A stretch of DNA of 64,000 nucleotides from Sulfurimonas sp. HSL3-2 (GTDB taxonomy: Bacteria; Campylobacterota; Campylobacteria; Campylobacterales; Sulfurimonadaceae), in NCBI RefSeq assembly GCF_039645965.1, contig NZ_CP147917.1, positions 1,178,001 to 1,242,000 on the forward strand, read 5' to 3'. Both the position numbers and the translations under genes were made by a program. Of this stretch, positions 1 to 10,081 are shown piece after piece. The notes under the pieces were generated by a model. That model saw nothing but the letters and a program-made list of their open reading frames with translations. It had not been told where the DNA came from and made no database searches. The stretch's first letter is position 1, and every line of letters starts with the position of its first letter.

Positions 1-2
1 TT

Positions 3-2213
3 TCATCGCCGCGTGCTTTAGTGATACGAGACGGCAAAAAGATGCGTATTGCAGGACAGGATGTCGTCCCTGGAGATCTGCTTATACTGCATGAAGGTGA
101 CCGCATTCCAGCAGATGCTACTCTCATAAACGGTCAGCTTTCAGTTGACGAATCACTCCTTACGGGAGAATCCGTACCCGTAAATAAAATGGTAAGCGAA
201 CCCGGAGATGAAAGCTCTTCACTCTTTGCCAGTACTATCGTCACAAAGGGTTACGCAAAAGCACTGGTACAGCAAACCGGTAATGCGACAGCAGTAGGAG
301 GCATCGGCAAAGCACTCTTGGAGACATACGAGACTACGTCAAGACTACAACGGTCCTCTCGCGTCATCATAAAAAATCTTGTTATGATCGCTTTTGCGAT
401 GGTAGTACTGCTTGTACTTGTAAACTGGCTGTTAAACGAGCAGTCATTTTTACAGAGTATCCTTTCAGGCATCACATTGGCGATGGCAATACTGCCTGAA
501 GAGATCACGGTTATTCTAACAGTGTTCTTGGCACTCGGTGCATGGCGCATCTCCAAGATAAACGTCCTTACCCGTGATATCACGGCAGTAGAAGCACTTG
601 GGACGACCACTGTCCTTGCAGTTGACAAGACAGGGACATTGACGCAGAACTCTATGCAGGTCGCAGAACTCTCAATAGACGAAAATTCATTTATATCATC
701 AGAGGAAACGCTTGAAGAGGAGTTCCACTCACTTGTAGAGTTCGCCATGCTCGCAACACCGCAAAACCCTTTTGATCCGATGGAAAAAGCGATACAGTCC
801 TTTGGACATGAACTTCTAAGCGGTACCGAGCATATACATGATGACACTGTTCCCCATTTTGAGTATGAACTCTCTCCTGAGATCCTCGCGATGACGCGCG
901 TTATATCTACCGAAAGACCTTCGCTCTATCTGCTGGCTACAAAAGGAGCTCCCGAAGCCGTAGCAGATTTGTGTCATCTTCCTGAAGAAAAACTGCAGGA
1001 TATCCAGCAAAGAGTAGAAGGGATGGCCAAACGCGGACTACGTGTCCTTGGAGTCGCACGCGGTGAGTGGAAAAAAAAAGATCTGGCAGAGGAGTGGCCA
1101 AAAAGTCAGCATGATTTTGATTTTACTTTTCTTGGTCTGGTCGGTTTCATAGACCCTATCCGCCCAGAAGTACCCGCTGCCATACAAGAGTGTCAAAATG
1201 CAGGTATCAAAGTGCTTATGCTTACAGGCGACCATCCGGCGACGGCACAGGCGATAGCAAGAGAAGTCGGCTTGGCTTATGATGCTCAAATCATCTTAGG
1301 TGATGAGATAGAATCTCTCAGTGACGATGTTTTAAAAGAGCGCTTAAAAAACATTACGGTCTGTGCACGTATGAGGCCTGAACATAAACTAAGACTTGTA
1401 CAGGTATTGCAAGACAGCGGTGAAATAGTCGGTATGACTGGAGACGGTGTCAATGATGCTCCAGCACTCAAAGTATCAAATGTAGGGATTGCAATGGGAC
1501 AAAGAGGTACCGATGTCGCCCGTGAAGCGGCATCTCTTGTTCTGCTTGACGATAGCTTTGCAAGTATAACAGCCGCTATATCGCAGGGAAGACGCATCTA
1601 TGACAACATCACAAAAGCTACACGTTTTGCTTTTGCCGTGCATCTGCCCATTATCATACTCACACTTTTGCCTGCACTTTTACAGTGGCCTATACTTTTG
1701 ATGCCTGCGCATATCGTACTTTTACAGCTTCTTATCGACCCTGCCTGCTCCATCGTCTTTGAGTCAGAACCTGCATCAGCCGATATTATGAAACGTCCGC
1801 CTAGGCATATCGATGCCAGTCCGTTTGCTCTTTCAAATGTCGGACATGCACTTATTCAAGGCAGCGGGATAGCTTTTATACTGATAGCGGGAGATTATGT
1901 TTTACAGCAGATGGAATGGAGTGATGCGCAGATACGTATCTCTGTGTTCATCGCATTTGTCTTGACACTCTTTTTTCTGGTCTTGGCGAACAGAACCTTT
2001 AGAGATCCGATCAGGCTAAAGATAAAAGAGAGCAATCCGTGGATAATCTATATGCTGGGCGGTGTGGCTCTCATCCTAAGCGCCGTGATATTTGTCCCCT
2101 TGCTGCGTGATATCATGAAATTTTCACCGATAGATGTTCAGACAGCTGCGGCTTCTTTGATACTTTTAACGGCTAGCGGAATATGGCTGCAGATACTGCG
2201 TTATCGATCTTGA
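3..2213 (+). CDS. cation-translocating P-type ATPase, 3' part
   Basis: The reading frame is open to the left edge of the window, so the N-terminus and first membrane helices are missing. Counting from the GTG at 21, the actuator motif TGES lies at residues 48-51, PEE in the ion-binding helix at about 159, the phosphorylated DKTGT at 202-206 and the hinge GDGVND at about 474-479. Hydrophobic C-terminal helices follow. The family pumps cations across the inner membrane using ATP. A CPC motif is absent and a PEE helix is present, which fits a P2-like (Ca/Mn/Mg class) pump rather than a Cu/Zn P1B pump; the substrate cannot be read. Its stop abuts the stop of the convergent cyclase gene with no gap. 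Confidence 0.9.
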   Translation, partial: SSPRALVIRDGKKMRIAGQDVVPGDLLILHEGDRIPADATLINGQLSVDESLLTGESVPVNKMVSEPGDESSSLFASTIVTKGYAKALVQQTGNATAVGGIGKALLETYETTSRLQRSSRVIIKNLVMIAFAMVVLLVLVNWLLNEQSFLQSILSGITLAMAILPEEITVILTVFLALGAWRISKINVLTRDITAVEALGTTTVLAVDKTGTLTQNSMQVAELSIDENSFISSEETLEEEFHSLVEFAMLATPQNPFDPMEKAIQSFGHELLSGTEHIHDDTVPHFEYELSPEILAMTRVISTERPSLYLLATKGAPEAVADLCHLPEEKLQDIQQRVEGMAKRGLRVLGVARGEWKKKDLAEEWPKSQHDFDFTFLGLVGFIDPIRPEVPAAIQECQNAGIKVLMLTGDHPATAQAIAREVGLAYDAQIILGDEIESLSDDVLKERLKNITVCARMRPEHKLRLVQVLQDSGEIVGMTGDGVNDAPALKVSNVGIAMGQRGTDVAREAASLVLLDDSFASITAAISQGRRIYDNITKATRFAFAVHLPIIILTLLPALLQWPILLMPAHIVLLQLLIDPACSIVFESEPASADIMKRPPRHIDASPFALSNVGHALIQGSGIAFILIAGDYVLQQMEWSDAQIRISVFIAFVLTLFFLVLANRTFRDPIRLKIKESNPWIIYMLGGVALILSAVIFVPLLRDIMKFSPIDVQTAAASLILLTASGIWLQILRYRS

Positions 2214-4562
2214 TCAATCTTTTTTTTCTTCAACTACCACAACATTTCTTCCTTTAGCTTTCGCCTTGTAAAGAAGTTCATCGGTGTGGTTATAAAGAGC
2301 AGATTTATCGGTCGTCACTTTACTATTTTTACTAAAATCTATAAAACTGACCCCGATCGAGACGGTAACATAAGGTGAAATATTATTTGTTTTGTGCTCG
2401 ATCTTTTTCTCTTCTACCGACTTACGTATCTTATCCGTAAAGTCGTATATACTGTTCTTATCCTCTTCACTAAAGATCGCGCTAAACTCTTCTCCGCCTA
2501 TTCTAAAAGCGAAATCACCTGCCCTTTTCATATACTCTTTTAGTATATGTGCGATCATTTCAAGCACTTCATCACCCATCTGGTGTCCGTAAGTATCGTT
2601 ATACATCTTAAAGTTATCTACATCCAAAGAGAGCAGACAAAAAACTTTTTTCTCTCTTTTTACTCTCTTTATCTCAGTGTCAAATATATCATCAAAATAG
2701 CGTCTGTTATACAGTTTAGTCAAAGGGTCCGTGATCGAGATCGCCTCTAACTTCTTCCTGTTGGTAATATCTTGACGGATCGCGTTATAACCGATGATGT
2801 TTTTGTCATCGTCAAAATCCGGATATATACTCGTCTCGACCCAGTAGGACTGACCGTCTTTAGTTTGATTTTTAATCTCTCCGCGCCACATCTTGCCTTT
2901 TTGAATCGTCGCCCACAGGTCTTCATAGGTAGTCGCCGGCATATCCGGATGTCTGATAATATTGTACTCTTTGCCTATAAGCTCTTTAGCCGTATAACCT
3001 GTAAGTTTACAAAAAGCCTTACTGACACTTGTCGTTATCCCTTCAGTATCCGTATGGGAGATGATGACGTTCTCATCAACAAGTCTGATGTATTTATCAA
3101 GCTCTTTTTGTGCTTTTTTAAACTCGGTGATATCATGAGAAAAGATAGATATCTGAAGAACATTTCCGTCATTGTCGAGTATCGGGTAAAGATGATTTTT
3201 AAATATTTTCCCGTCTTGTTTCTCCTCATACATCAAAGGTTTTTTAGTTATAAGAAGTTCATTTATATATCTTCCTCTTAACTGTGAACTTTCTGCTGTA
3301 GAGAAATCAGAGATATATTTACCTTTTAGTCTGTCAGGAGTATTGTTTAAACGTTTGGAAGCTATATCATTTATTTCCAATATCCTTTCATCGACAGATA
3401 TCAGAATAATAGAGACGACAGGTGAGTTAAGAAGCGTTTTAATCGTCTGCTCGGTCTTGTTTCTTTCAGTAATATCGATACCGATAGCTATGATATATTC
3501 GATATTTCCATTTTCATCCAAAACACAGGAATTTGACCATGTAAAAGGGATGTGTGTTCCGTCTTTTACGATCCATGTATTCTCGTACGTATTTGGAAAA
3601 TCTCCTGTGACAAGACATGAAAATACCCTTTTTACCCTTTCTTGTTCTTCTTTGGGTATAAACATCTCCCAAGCCACCTTCCCTATGACTTCATTTTGAG
3701 TATAGCCTGTGAGTGTTTCTACTACTTTATTAGAAAGAACGACTTCGCCTTTAGGGTTCATAACAAGAACTATGCTGCTGGCCTGATCAAGCAGAGCACT
3801 GTGAAAGTCTCTCTCTTTTTTGAGTAAAGCAGATGAGTCTTGCAGTTTTTGCACTACATCATTGAGATTCCTGTTTCTCTGTGCTATCTGTTCTTGCATA
3901 ATACGCATTGCTTTTGACAAAATGGACATTTCATCCCCGTCTCTTCCCAGATTGGGGATTATGACTTGATCATCTTCTGCTATCTTCTCAGCAGATGATG
4001 TCAGTCTTTCCAATGAATGCGTCAATCTGTTTCCGATTATATAGACCGACATTGCACTCAATATAATCCCCAATAGACTGACTAAAAAAGTAAAGTTCCT
4101 GTTGTCCTCTATCGTCTTTAAACTGTCGGTGACCTCAAAGATGATCTTTGCACTGCCGATGGCTTTATCATGCATCTTGATAGGTAAAACACTCAGTATA
4201 AATGTCCTTCCCTCAGCTTCTACCTTCTTTGATCTTGCATCGAATATCTTTTTAGAAAGTTCTGCATCAATATGAACATGAGAGATGACTCTATTTTCTT
4301 TATCTAGTATCTCAACTGCGACTATGTTCTTGATATTTGTAAAGCTGTCGATCGCGTTATCAAGCGTTTTTTTATCATAGACTACAAGCGGTGCCTGTAT
4401 CAGTTCCGTAAAAAGCTTATTTGCAGTTTCGACCTTCTCATCGATCAATGATTTTGACAAGTTGTGTAATGATGAAAAATTATAAAATACGATAACAGAG
4501 ATAAATAGGACCTCCGTTACTATAAATGATAAAATAAACTTGTATTTTAATGATAATCTCAT
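2214..4562 (-). CDS. membrane PAS-PAS-PAS diguanylate cyclase
   Basis: This 782-residue protein should make cyclic di-GMP. Visible order: a membrane segment at about 8-28, a periplasmic region, a second membrane segment at about 158-178, a HAMP linker, three PAS domains between about 255 and 615, and a C-terminal GGDEF domain. The active-site motif is GGEEF at 689-693. The product-inhibition motif RxxD (RAGD, 680-683) sits five residues before it, so catalysis and feedback look intact. The third PAS contains IIRHPDMP, typical of Aer-type PAS domains that often bind FAD or haem, which suggests redox or oxygen sensing (inference). It is last in a tight operon after a GGDEF-EAL protein and a periplasmic binding protein. 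Confidence 0.9.
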   Translation of the reverse strand: MRLSLKYKFILSFIVTEVLFISVIVFYNFSSLHNLSKSLIDEKVETANKLFTELIQAPLVVYDKKTLDNAIDSFTNIKNIVAVEILDKENRVISHVHIDAELSKKIFDARSKKVEAEGRTFILSVLPIKMHDKAIGSAKIIFEVTDSLKTIEDNRNFTFLVSLLGIILSAMSVYIIGNRLTHSLERLTSSAEKIAEDDQVIIPNLGRDGDEMSILSKAMRIMQEQIAQRNRNLNDVVQKLQDSSALLKKERDFHSALLDQASSIVLVMNPKGEVVLSNKVVETLTGYTQNEVIGKVAWEMFIPKEEQERVKRVFSCLVTGDFPNTYENTWIVKDGTHIPFTWSNSCVLDENGNIEYIIAIGIDITERNKTEQTIKTLLNSPVVSIILISVDERILEINDIASKRLNNTPDRLKGKYISDFSTAESSQLRGRYINELLITKKPLMYEEKQDGKIFKNHLYPILDNDGNVLQISIFSHDITEFKKAQKELDKYIRLVDENVIISHTDTEGITTSVSKAFCKLTGYTAKELIGKEYNIIRHPDMPATTYEDLWATIQKGKMWRGEIKNQTKDGQSYWVETSIYPDFDDDKNIIGYNAIRQDITNRKKLEAISITDPLTKLYNRRYFDDIFDTEIKRVKREKKVFCLLSLDVDNFKMYNDTYGHQMGDEVLEMIAHILKEYMKRAGDFAFRIGGEEFSAIFSEEDKNSIYDFTDKIRKSVEEKKIEHKTNNISPYVTVSIGVSFIDFSKNSKVTTDKSALYNHTDELLYKAKAKGRNVVVVEEKKD

Positions 4563-4564
4563 AC

Positions 4565-7066
4565 TTACTCTTTACCTTTTGACAGATTCTCTTTTATAAA
4601 TATCTTCAACTCTTCAAGCGACAAAGGTTTAGAGTAGACATACCCTTGTATATCGTCGCAGTATTTGTCTTTAAAGAACTCTAACTGCTCTTCATTTTCT
4701 ACACCCTCTATGGTTATCTTAAGTCCGAAAGTGTTTGCCAGGGCAAGGATGGCTTTTACGACTGCGACACTCTCTATTGAATACGGCAGGTCGTCTACAA
4801 ATGCCTTGTCAACTTTTAAACGTGTGATCGGAAGTCTTTGCAGATAACTCATAGAGGAGTATCCTGTCCCAAAATCATCGATAGCAAGCTCGACACCCAT
4901 CTCTCTAAACTTTCCTAGAGTATCTATAGCTTTTATCTCGTTTGTAGCGATATAACTCTCGGTGACTTCAAGCTCGAGCTCGTGTGTGCCGATGCCGGTT
5001 TCTGCGATGACATCGCTTAGTGTCTTATAAAGATCACTGTAATGAAGCTGGATAGAGGAGATATTGACACTGATGTGTTCTAATATATAGCCCTCTTTTT
5101 TAAGTTTCATAAAGTCTTCACAGGCTTTATCCAATACCAATTTTCCGATCTCTATGATCATATGGGTATCTTCTGCGATCCCTATAAATTCACCGGGACT
5201 TACATGTCCTAAAGTAGCGCTGTTCCATCTGACAAGCGCTTCAATACCGACTATCTTCTCAGTCGCTATAGATACTTTCGGTTGATAGACCAGCATAAAC
5301 TCATCTTTGTTTTTAAGTGCATATTTCAGCGCATTTATTGTCTTTGTACGTTTTTCCAAGAACTCTGCAAGTTCCACAGAGAAAAAGCTGTAGTTGTTTC
5401 TTCCCTTGTCTTTTGACCTATACATCGCCAAGTCGGCATTTTTTATAAGCGTGACGGAGTCTGTCCCATGATCGGGATAAATCGCGACGCCTATACTCGC
5501 CGTAGTACTTATCTCAAAATCGCCGCATTGAAAGATCTTTTCAAACTGTCTTAACAGATTTTTTGCGAGATCTTCTACATATTGGATATTATCGAAATTT
5601 TCAACATATAATTTGAACTCATCTCCGCCAACTCTGGCAAACACCGCTTTGTCTACCAAAAATTCTACTAATCTGTCCGAGACTTTCTGCAGCAGTTCAT
5701 CTCCTACATTGTGTCCTAACGTGTCGTTTACCTGTTTAAACTGGTCTAAGTCTAAAAAGAAAAGTGCGACTTTATGCCCTTGATGTTCAGCCGCATAAGT
5801 AAGAGCTTCGTTAAAACTGTCATCAAATGCCCTTCTATTGAGCAGATTTGTAAGTTCATCATGATTTGAAAGATATTCCAATTTTTTTTGCGACTCTTTC
5901 AGCTCTTTTTCACGGTTATGTACAGCTTTTGCCAGATCATTTATATTGACGGATATCTCTTGTAGCTCATCTCCGCTTTTTATTATCTCGGATTCGGAAT
6001 AATCACCGCTTTCGATTTTAAAAATATTTTTCATCAACCTGTTTAGAGGTTTAGATAGATTGAAGTTCAGCAGATAATAAAGCACTATCAACGTGACCAT
6101 CGTTATCAAGATCAAAAAGAGTACCAGCTCTATCCTGTTTTTATTAAGTGCACTGTTTAGTATCGATTTATCCAGCGAGATGACTATATTTAAAGGCAGT
6201 TCTTTAGTGACTACGATAAAAGAGCTGTAATACTGTAGATCCGACTGAGTAATATCGATATCATCCAGATCCGATTTATCTAAAAGGCTTAGTCTATCAT
6301 TTGTATATTTGCTGTCGGGAGTCATAAATACTTTCATATTCAGATTTTTTGAAATGTTCTGAAAGTAGTTGTCATCTATCTTATAAGACATCTCTATGTG
6401 CGATGTAGAGACACCTTTTTTATCAAACATGCTTTTATGCGACTTTATATAGAGACTGCCGTTTATATAGTGATATGTGATAAGCGTTCTGTCTTTTAGT
6501 TCAGGCTGTTTATAATACAGGATATGTTTATAGTTGATATCCTTTGTATAGTCATCGAGAGAACTCTTTTTATAAAGATCCTCAAACTCGTATTTTGAAT
6601 ATATGACCGGTTTGGAGTTTTCATAGGAAACATAGTTTAACTTGTAGTCTTTGTCATCTTTAAAGACAAAGGCTATGAGTTCTGCATTTTTATCATATAA
6701 CGCGATATCTGAGTTAAAAGATATCTTCACCCTTCTTAAAAGCTGAAGGGCTATATCTTTTTTCTCTTCATCAAGCAATACGGCATTATAATGTTTTTTA
6801 TTTTGGTAATTATTTATCAGTGCTATAGATGCCTTCATAGTCCTATCGTCTTGGATAAAACTCACCCCTTTTATAAGGTCCTGTTCTTTGTTTTTTATAT
6901 CAAAATAGATCTTCTCTTTAGCATTGCTTATGCGCTGTTTTGCATCCTCAAAATAGATATTTTTTAAAAACTCGTCAAAGTAAAAACCCAATACGCCGAT
7001 CGACGTAATTATTGAAAAGAGTGTTATTAAAGATATTTTAGTCGTTAGTTTAAATTTCATTATCAA
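4565..7066 (-). CDS. membrane GGDEF-EAL bifunctional c-di-GMP protein
   Basis: This 833-residue protein has a membrane segment at about 8-25, a periplasmic sensor region of about 275 residues, a second membrane helix at about 306-328, HAMP, GGDEF and EAL domains. GGDEF is intact (residues 480-484), but no RxxD inhibition site precedes it. The EAL domain keeps E609-A-L, SVNISSIQL, EVTES and IDDFGTGYSS, so phosphodiesterase activity is plausible; the net activity cannot be read. Its start overlaps the upstream binding-protein stop by 4 bases and its stop lies 2 bases before the cyclase start, so the three genes are probably one transcript. The periplasmic region may read out the binding protein (inference). 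Confidence 0.9.
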   Translation of the reverse strand: MIMKFKLTTKISLITLFSIITSIGVLGFYFDEFLKNIYFEDAKQRISNAKEKIYFDIKNKEQDLIKGVSFIQDDRTMKASIALINNYQNKKHYNAVLLDEEKKDIALQLLRRVKISFNSDIALYDKNAELIAFVFKDDKDYKLNYVSYENSKPVIYSKYEFEDLYKKSSLDDYTKDINYKHILYYKQPELKDRTLITYHYINGSLYIKSHKSMFDKKGVSTSHIEMSYKIDDNYFQNISKNLNMKVFMTPDSKYTNDRLSLLDKSDLDDIDITQSDLQYYSSFIVVTKELPLNIVISLDKSILNSALNKNRIELVLFLILITMVTLIVLYYLLNFNLSKPLNRLMKNIFKIESGDYSESEIIKSGDELQEISVNINDLAKAVHNREKELKESQKKLEYLSNHDELTNLLNRRAFDDSFNEALTYAAEHQGHKVALFFLDLDQFKQVNDTLGHNVGDELLQKVSDRLVEFLVDKAVFARVGGDEFKLYVENFDNIQYVEDLAKNLLRQFEKIFQCGDFEISTTASIGVAIYPDHGTDSVTLIKNADLAMYRSKDKGRNNYSFFSVELAEFLEKRTKTINALKYALKNKDEFMLVYQPKVSIATEKIVGIEALVRWNSATLGHVSPGEFIGIAEDTHMIIEIGKLVLDKACEDFMKLKKEGYILEHISVNISSIQLHYSDLYKTLSDVIAETGIGTHELELEVTESYIATNEIKAIDTLGKFREMGVELAIDDFGTGYSSMSYLQRLPITRLKVDKAFVDDLPYSIESVAVVKAILALANTFGLKITIEGVENEEQLEFFKDKYCDDIQGYVYSKPLSLEELKIFIKENLSKGKE

Positions 7067-7965
7067 AATATCGGTTCCACTCTTTCAACGTTTTCCTTTG
7101 TGACCAGTTTCACCGGTATAAAAATATGTTTTGGTATTTTCTTATCGGCAAATATCTTCACCGCTATATCCACCGCCTGCTTAGAACCAAGCGGAAAGAG
7201 GATCGAACCTGTCTGTGTCCCGTTTCTGATCGCTTCTTTGGCTTCACTCGTATAATCGCAACCGATCATTATGATCTTTGAAGGGTCCATGTCAAATCTT
7301 AAAAGTGCGCTTCGTACTCCGCTTAACATACTGTCGCTTTCTGAAAAGATCGCATCTACATGTACGCCCTCTTGTATAAGCTTCTGCATCTCCACAATAG
7401 CATCGCGTCTCAGATAGTTTCCTGTTCGTTTGATGACTTTTATATCTTTATATTTTGATATCTCATCCAAAAAACCCTTACTTCTCAGGTGTGTGACATC
7501 GGCTTTTTGCAGACCTTCAAAAAGTAAGACCATCCCTTTATAGTTCAGTTTTTTCGCTATATACTTAGCACCGATAGAACCGATTTTTATATTATCGGAG
7601 TTTATAAAGGTGGTGTACTCCTGAGAGTTTATACCTCTATCCAATACTATGACAGGTATCCCGCTTTTATAGGCTTTTGTCACGACAGGTACAACAGCAT
7701 CAGCATCGTTTGTCCCTAAAATGATAAGATCGACCCTCTTTTCTATAAACTCGTTTATCTGATAAATAAGAAGTGAGGTCTTCCCTTTCGCGTCTGAATA
7801 TACGAACTTCCAGTCTTTATGTTTTAACACAGCGTCTCTGGCTTCGAAGACCTGGGCCTTACGAAAGTCGTTTGCCATATTGTCCTGAGCGAATGCGATG
7901 AATTTTACTCCACTTGCATAAGTCGATATAAAGAGTAGCAAAAGCGTGAAAATAACCCTTAGCAT
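7063..7965 (-). CDS. periplasmic sugar-type binding protein, no transporter nearby
   Basis: About 300 residues resembling the RbsB/LuxP class of periplasmic binding proteins (type I fold). An N-terminal signal peptide (MLRVIFTLLLLFISTYASG) is followed by sequence with the alternating pattern of two Rossmann-like lobes, including VDLIILGTNDADAV and VIVLDRGI. I chose the ATG at 7965, which has a GGAG ribosome site about 10 bases upstream; a TTG at 7989 would add eight residues before the signal peptide. No ABC permease or ATPase is adjacent. It is co-transcribed with two c-di-GMP enzymes, so a sensory role like LuxP with LuxQ is more likely than uptake (inference). Ligand unknown. Confidence 0.8.
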   Translation of the reverse strand: MLRVIFTLLLLFISTYASGVKFIAFAQDNMANDFRKAQVFEARDAVLKHKDWKFVYSDAKGKTSLLIYQINEFIEKRVDLIILGTNDADAVVPVVTKAYKSGIPVIVLDRGINSQEYTTFINSDNIKIGSIGAKYIAKKLNYKGMVLLFEGLQKADVTHLRSKGFLDEISKYKDIKVIKRTGNYLRRDAIVEMQKLIQEGVHVDAIFSESDSMLSGVRSALLRFDMDPSKIIMIGCDYTSEAKEAIRNGTQTGSILFPLGSKQAVDIAVKIFADKKIPKHIFIPVKLVTKENVERVEPIF

Positions 7966-8133
7966 ATAATTTAAACTCCAATCACTCAAAACTCATACAA
8001 TATTGTCTATATAATATCTATATCTTTGTAAATCTATACTTTAAAAATCGTCGTGGAATTTTAGCATAAAGTAAAATATGTAACTAATTTTGTTATTATT
8101 CTGAACAATCATCTTTTTTACTGGAAAAGTTCT

Positions 8134-9378
8134 ATGAAATATGAAGATACGCATTTATTATTGACGGATTCTCTTACCTATTTAAAAAGCAGAGTATCTT
8201 TAGTCCAAGATGTTTTAAATATGCGTATCGGAAACTTGATCTTAATAGATATAGACAACTTCAACTCCATTAACAATCTTTACGGCATGGAATCAGGGGA
8301 TACGGTCCTTATAGAGACGGCAAACTATATTAAGCAGGTCGCCCAAGAGAGAGGATATGAAGCGTACCGTGTCACTTCCAATGAGTTCGCTCTGTTGGAC
8401 TATGATGCAAAAATCGATTTTGAAGACATCTATGAGGATGTTCAAAATATAATAGAACAGATGTCAAAGTATGATATATACTTAGATGCTATCAGCGACA
8501 TCATAAACATACATGTCACCATAGGCTTTGCAACAGCAGAAGATATGATACTTGAAAAAGCCAGCAGCGCCTTGCAGCATGCTAAAAAGAACTACCTTAA
8601 ATTTTCGGCGTATTCAAATATAACAAACGACATCAAGACTCTCTCAAACTATATCTACTGGAACAACGAGATCAAAAAAGCGATCGAAAACGACAATATA
8701 CAGCCATTTTTTCAGCCGATCCTCAACAGAGACGAGAAGATCATAAAGCATGAAGTACTTATGCGTCTTGTCCAAGATAACGGAGCGGAAAAGACCTACG
8801 TCTCGCCTGTCCAGTTTTTAGATATATCCATACAGACCAAAAGATATAACGAACTCTCCAAGATCATCATCTTTAAAGCACTAAATATGCTAAAGACCAG
8901 TGAGAACTCTTTTTCCATCAACTTCGCCTATCAGGATATAAAAAACAAAGAGCTTATCCACTCACTTTATAGATTTTTAGAAGAGAATCCCGATGTGGCA
9001 AAACGCTGTACATTCGAGATACTAGAAAGCGAACTCATCGAAGACACTCAGATGCTGCTTTCGTTTATAAACAAGGTCAGAAAGTACGGTGTACAGATAG
9101 CCATCGATGATTTTGGAATCGGGTTTTCAAATCTTGAGATGATACTTTCAAGCCAGCCTGACATCATAAAGATAGACGGCAGTCTGGTTAAGAATGTAGA
9201 TATAGACTCCAAAGCTCTTACTTTAGTCGAAGCGATAGTCGCATTTTCACATAAGATGGGCATAAAAGTCGTTGCTGAATATGTCCACAGCAAAGAGGTA
9301 TACGACATCTTAAAAAATACGGATGTTGATATGTTTCAAGGATATTACTTTTCTAAACCCGTGTTTACTCCTAATTAG
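8134..9378 (+). CDS. cytosolic degenerate-GGDEF / EAL protein
   Basis: A 414-residue soluble protein with an N-terminal GGDEF-like domain and a C-terminal EAL domain. The cyclase signature is replaced by TSNEF (81-85), so synthesis is probably lost; such domains often only bind GTP. The EAL domain has E207-V-L-M-R, a FEILESE motif, IDDFGIGFS and KIDGSLVK, so the main metal-binding acidic residues are present and phosphodiesterase activity is plausible. No membrane segment or separate sensor domain is visible. It diverges from the three-gene c-di-GMP operon across a 168-base AT-rich gap, which suggests shared control. A GGAAAAG ribosome site precedes the ATG. Confidence 0.88.
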   Translation: MKYEDTHLLLTDSLTYLKSRVSLVQDVLNMRIGNLILIDIDNFNSINNLYGMESGDTVLIETANYIKQVAQERGYEAYRVTSNEFALLDYDAKIDFEDIYEDVQNIIEQMSKYDIYLDAISDIINIHVTIGFATAEDMILEKASSALQHAKKNYLKFSAYSNITNDIKTLSNYIYWNNEIKKAIENDNIQPFFQPILNRDEKIIKHEVLMRLVQDNGAEKTYVSPVQFLDISIQTKRYNELSKIIIFKALNMLKTSENSFSINFAYQDIKNKELIHSLYRFLEENPDVAKRCTFEILESELIEDTQMLLSFINKVRKYGVQIAIDDFGIGFSNLEMILSSQPDIIKIDGSLVKNVDIDSKALTLVEAIVAFSHKMGIKVVAEYVHSKEVYDILKNTDVDMFQGYYFSKPVFTPN

Positions 9379-9391
9379 CTACAATTTTGGT

Positions 9392-10081
9392 ATGCAGTCA
9401 AATAACATAATCGAGATCTCATCTTGTAGCTTTAAATACCAGCAAAATGAAAAAAATACATTAGATATGGAACCCTTACATGTAAGAAGCGGTGAACATA
9501 TCTTTTTGCATGGTAAAAGCGGAAGCGGCAAGACTACATTTTTAAACATACTATGCGGTATTATCGAACCCGATGAGAACGATATCAAGATACTTCAAAC
9601 AGATTTTACAAGACTTTCAGCATCACAAAAAGACAGATTTCGCGCCGATAACTACGGGACGATATTTCAACAGTTCAATCTTCTGCCTTATCTCAGTGTA
9701 AAAGAAAACATATCTCTTGCCTGTGGGTTTTCAAAACAAAAATCCTTACATGTAAGCGATATGGACTCTGAAATAAAAAGACTTCTTGATGCCTTAGATC
9801 TCTCACCTGCTCTGCTACATACTCCCGCTATGAACCTAAGTGTGGGTGAACAGCAGCGTGTGGCAGTCGCACGCGCACTTATCGGCTCTCCTAAGATCAT
9901 CATCGCGGATGAACCGACCTCCGCACTAGACAGCGATACAAAAGAGAGGTTTATGGAACTGCTTTTTGCACAAGTAGAGGCGCAAGACTCGACGCTTATC
10001 TTCGTAAGCCACGACAGATCACTCTCTTCATACTTTGAAACACATTACGATTTTGCAGATATAAACAGGGCTGTCAAATGA
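9392..10081 (+). CDS. ABC transporter ATP-binding protein, LolD/MacB class
   Basis: About 229 residues. Walker A is GKSGSGKT (residues 41-48), the Q-loop is in FQQFNLLPYLS, the signature is LSVGEQQR and Walker B is [12 protein letters not shown]. This composition fits ATPases that drive FtsX-like permeases (LolD, MacB, DevA). I start it at the ATG at 9392, just after the stop of the EAL gene; an upstream start would overlap that gene. The next gene overlaps by 4 bases and encodes the matching permease. It carries two exact TTACATGTAA palindromes, both read as Leu-His-Val. Confidence 0.88.
   Translation: MQSNNIIEISSCSFKYQQNEKNTLDMEPLHVRSGEHIFLHGKSGSGKTTFLNILCGIIEPDENDIKILQTDFTRLSASQKDRFRADNYGTIFQQFNLLPYLSVKENISLACGFSKQKSLHVSDMDSEIKRLLDALDLSPALLHTPAMNLSVGEQQRVAVARALIGSPKIIIADEPTSALDSDTKERFMELLFAQVEAQDSTLIFVSHDRSLSSYFETHYDFADINRAVK
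9476..9485. repeat. TTACATGTAA palindrome family, first exact copy
   Basis: Exact copies start at 9476, 9746, 15212, 17665, 30489, 37410, 48878, 50330 and 60914. Copies with one end base changed start at 15158, 38804, 49855, 54980, 59689 and 59701. They occur in genes on both strands and in gaps. Confidence 0.8.

Noticed and set aside
2208-2230. GATC-rich palindrome and T-run at the P-type ATPase/cyclase junction as a terminator
   Set aside because: No proper stem next to the T-run; the T-run is the Lys-rich end of the cyclase gene on the other strand.
7063-7965. Sugar ABC importer
   Set aside because: Only the binding protein is present; both genes downstream are c-di-GMP enzymes.
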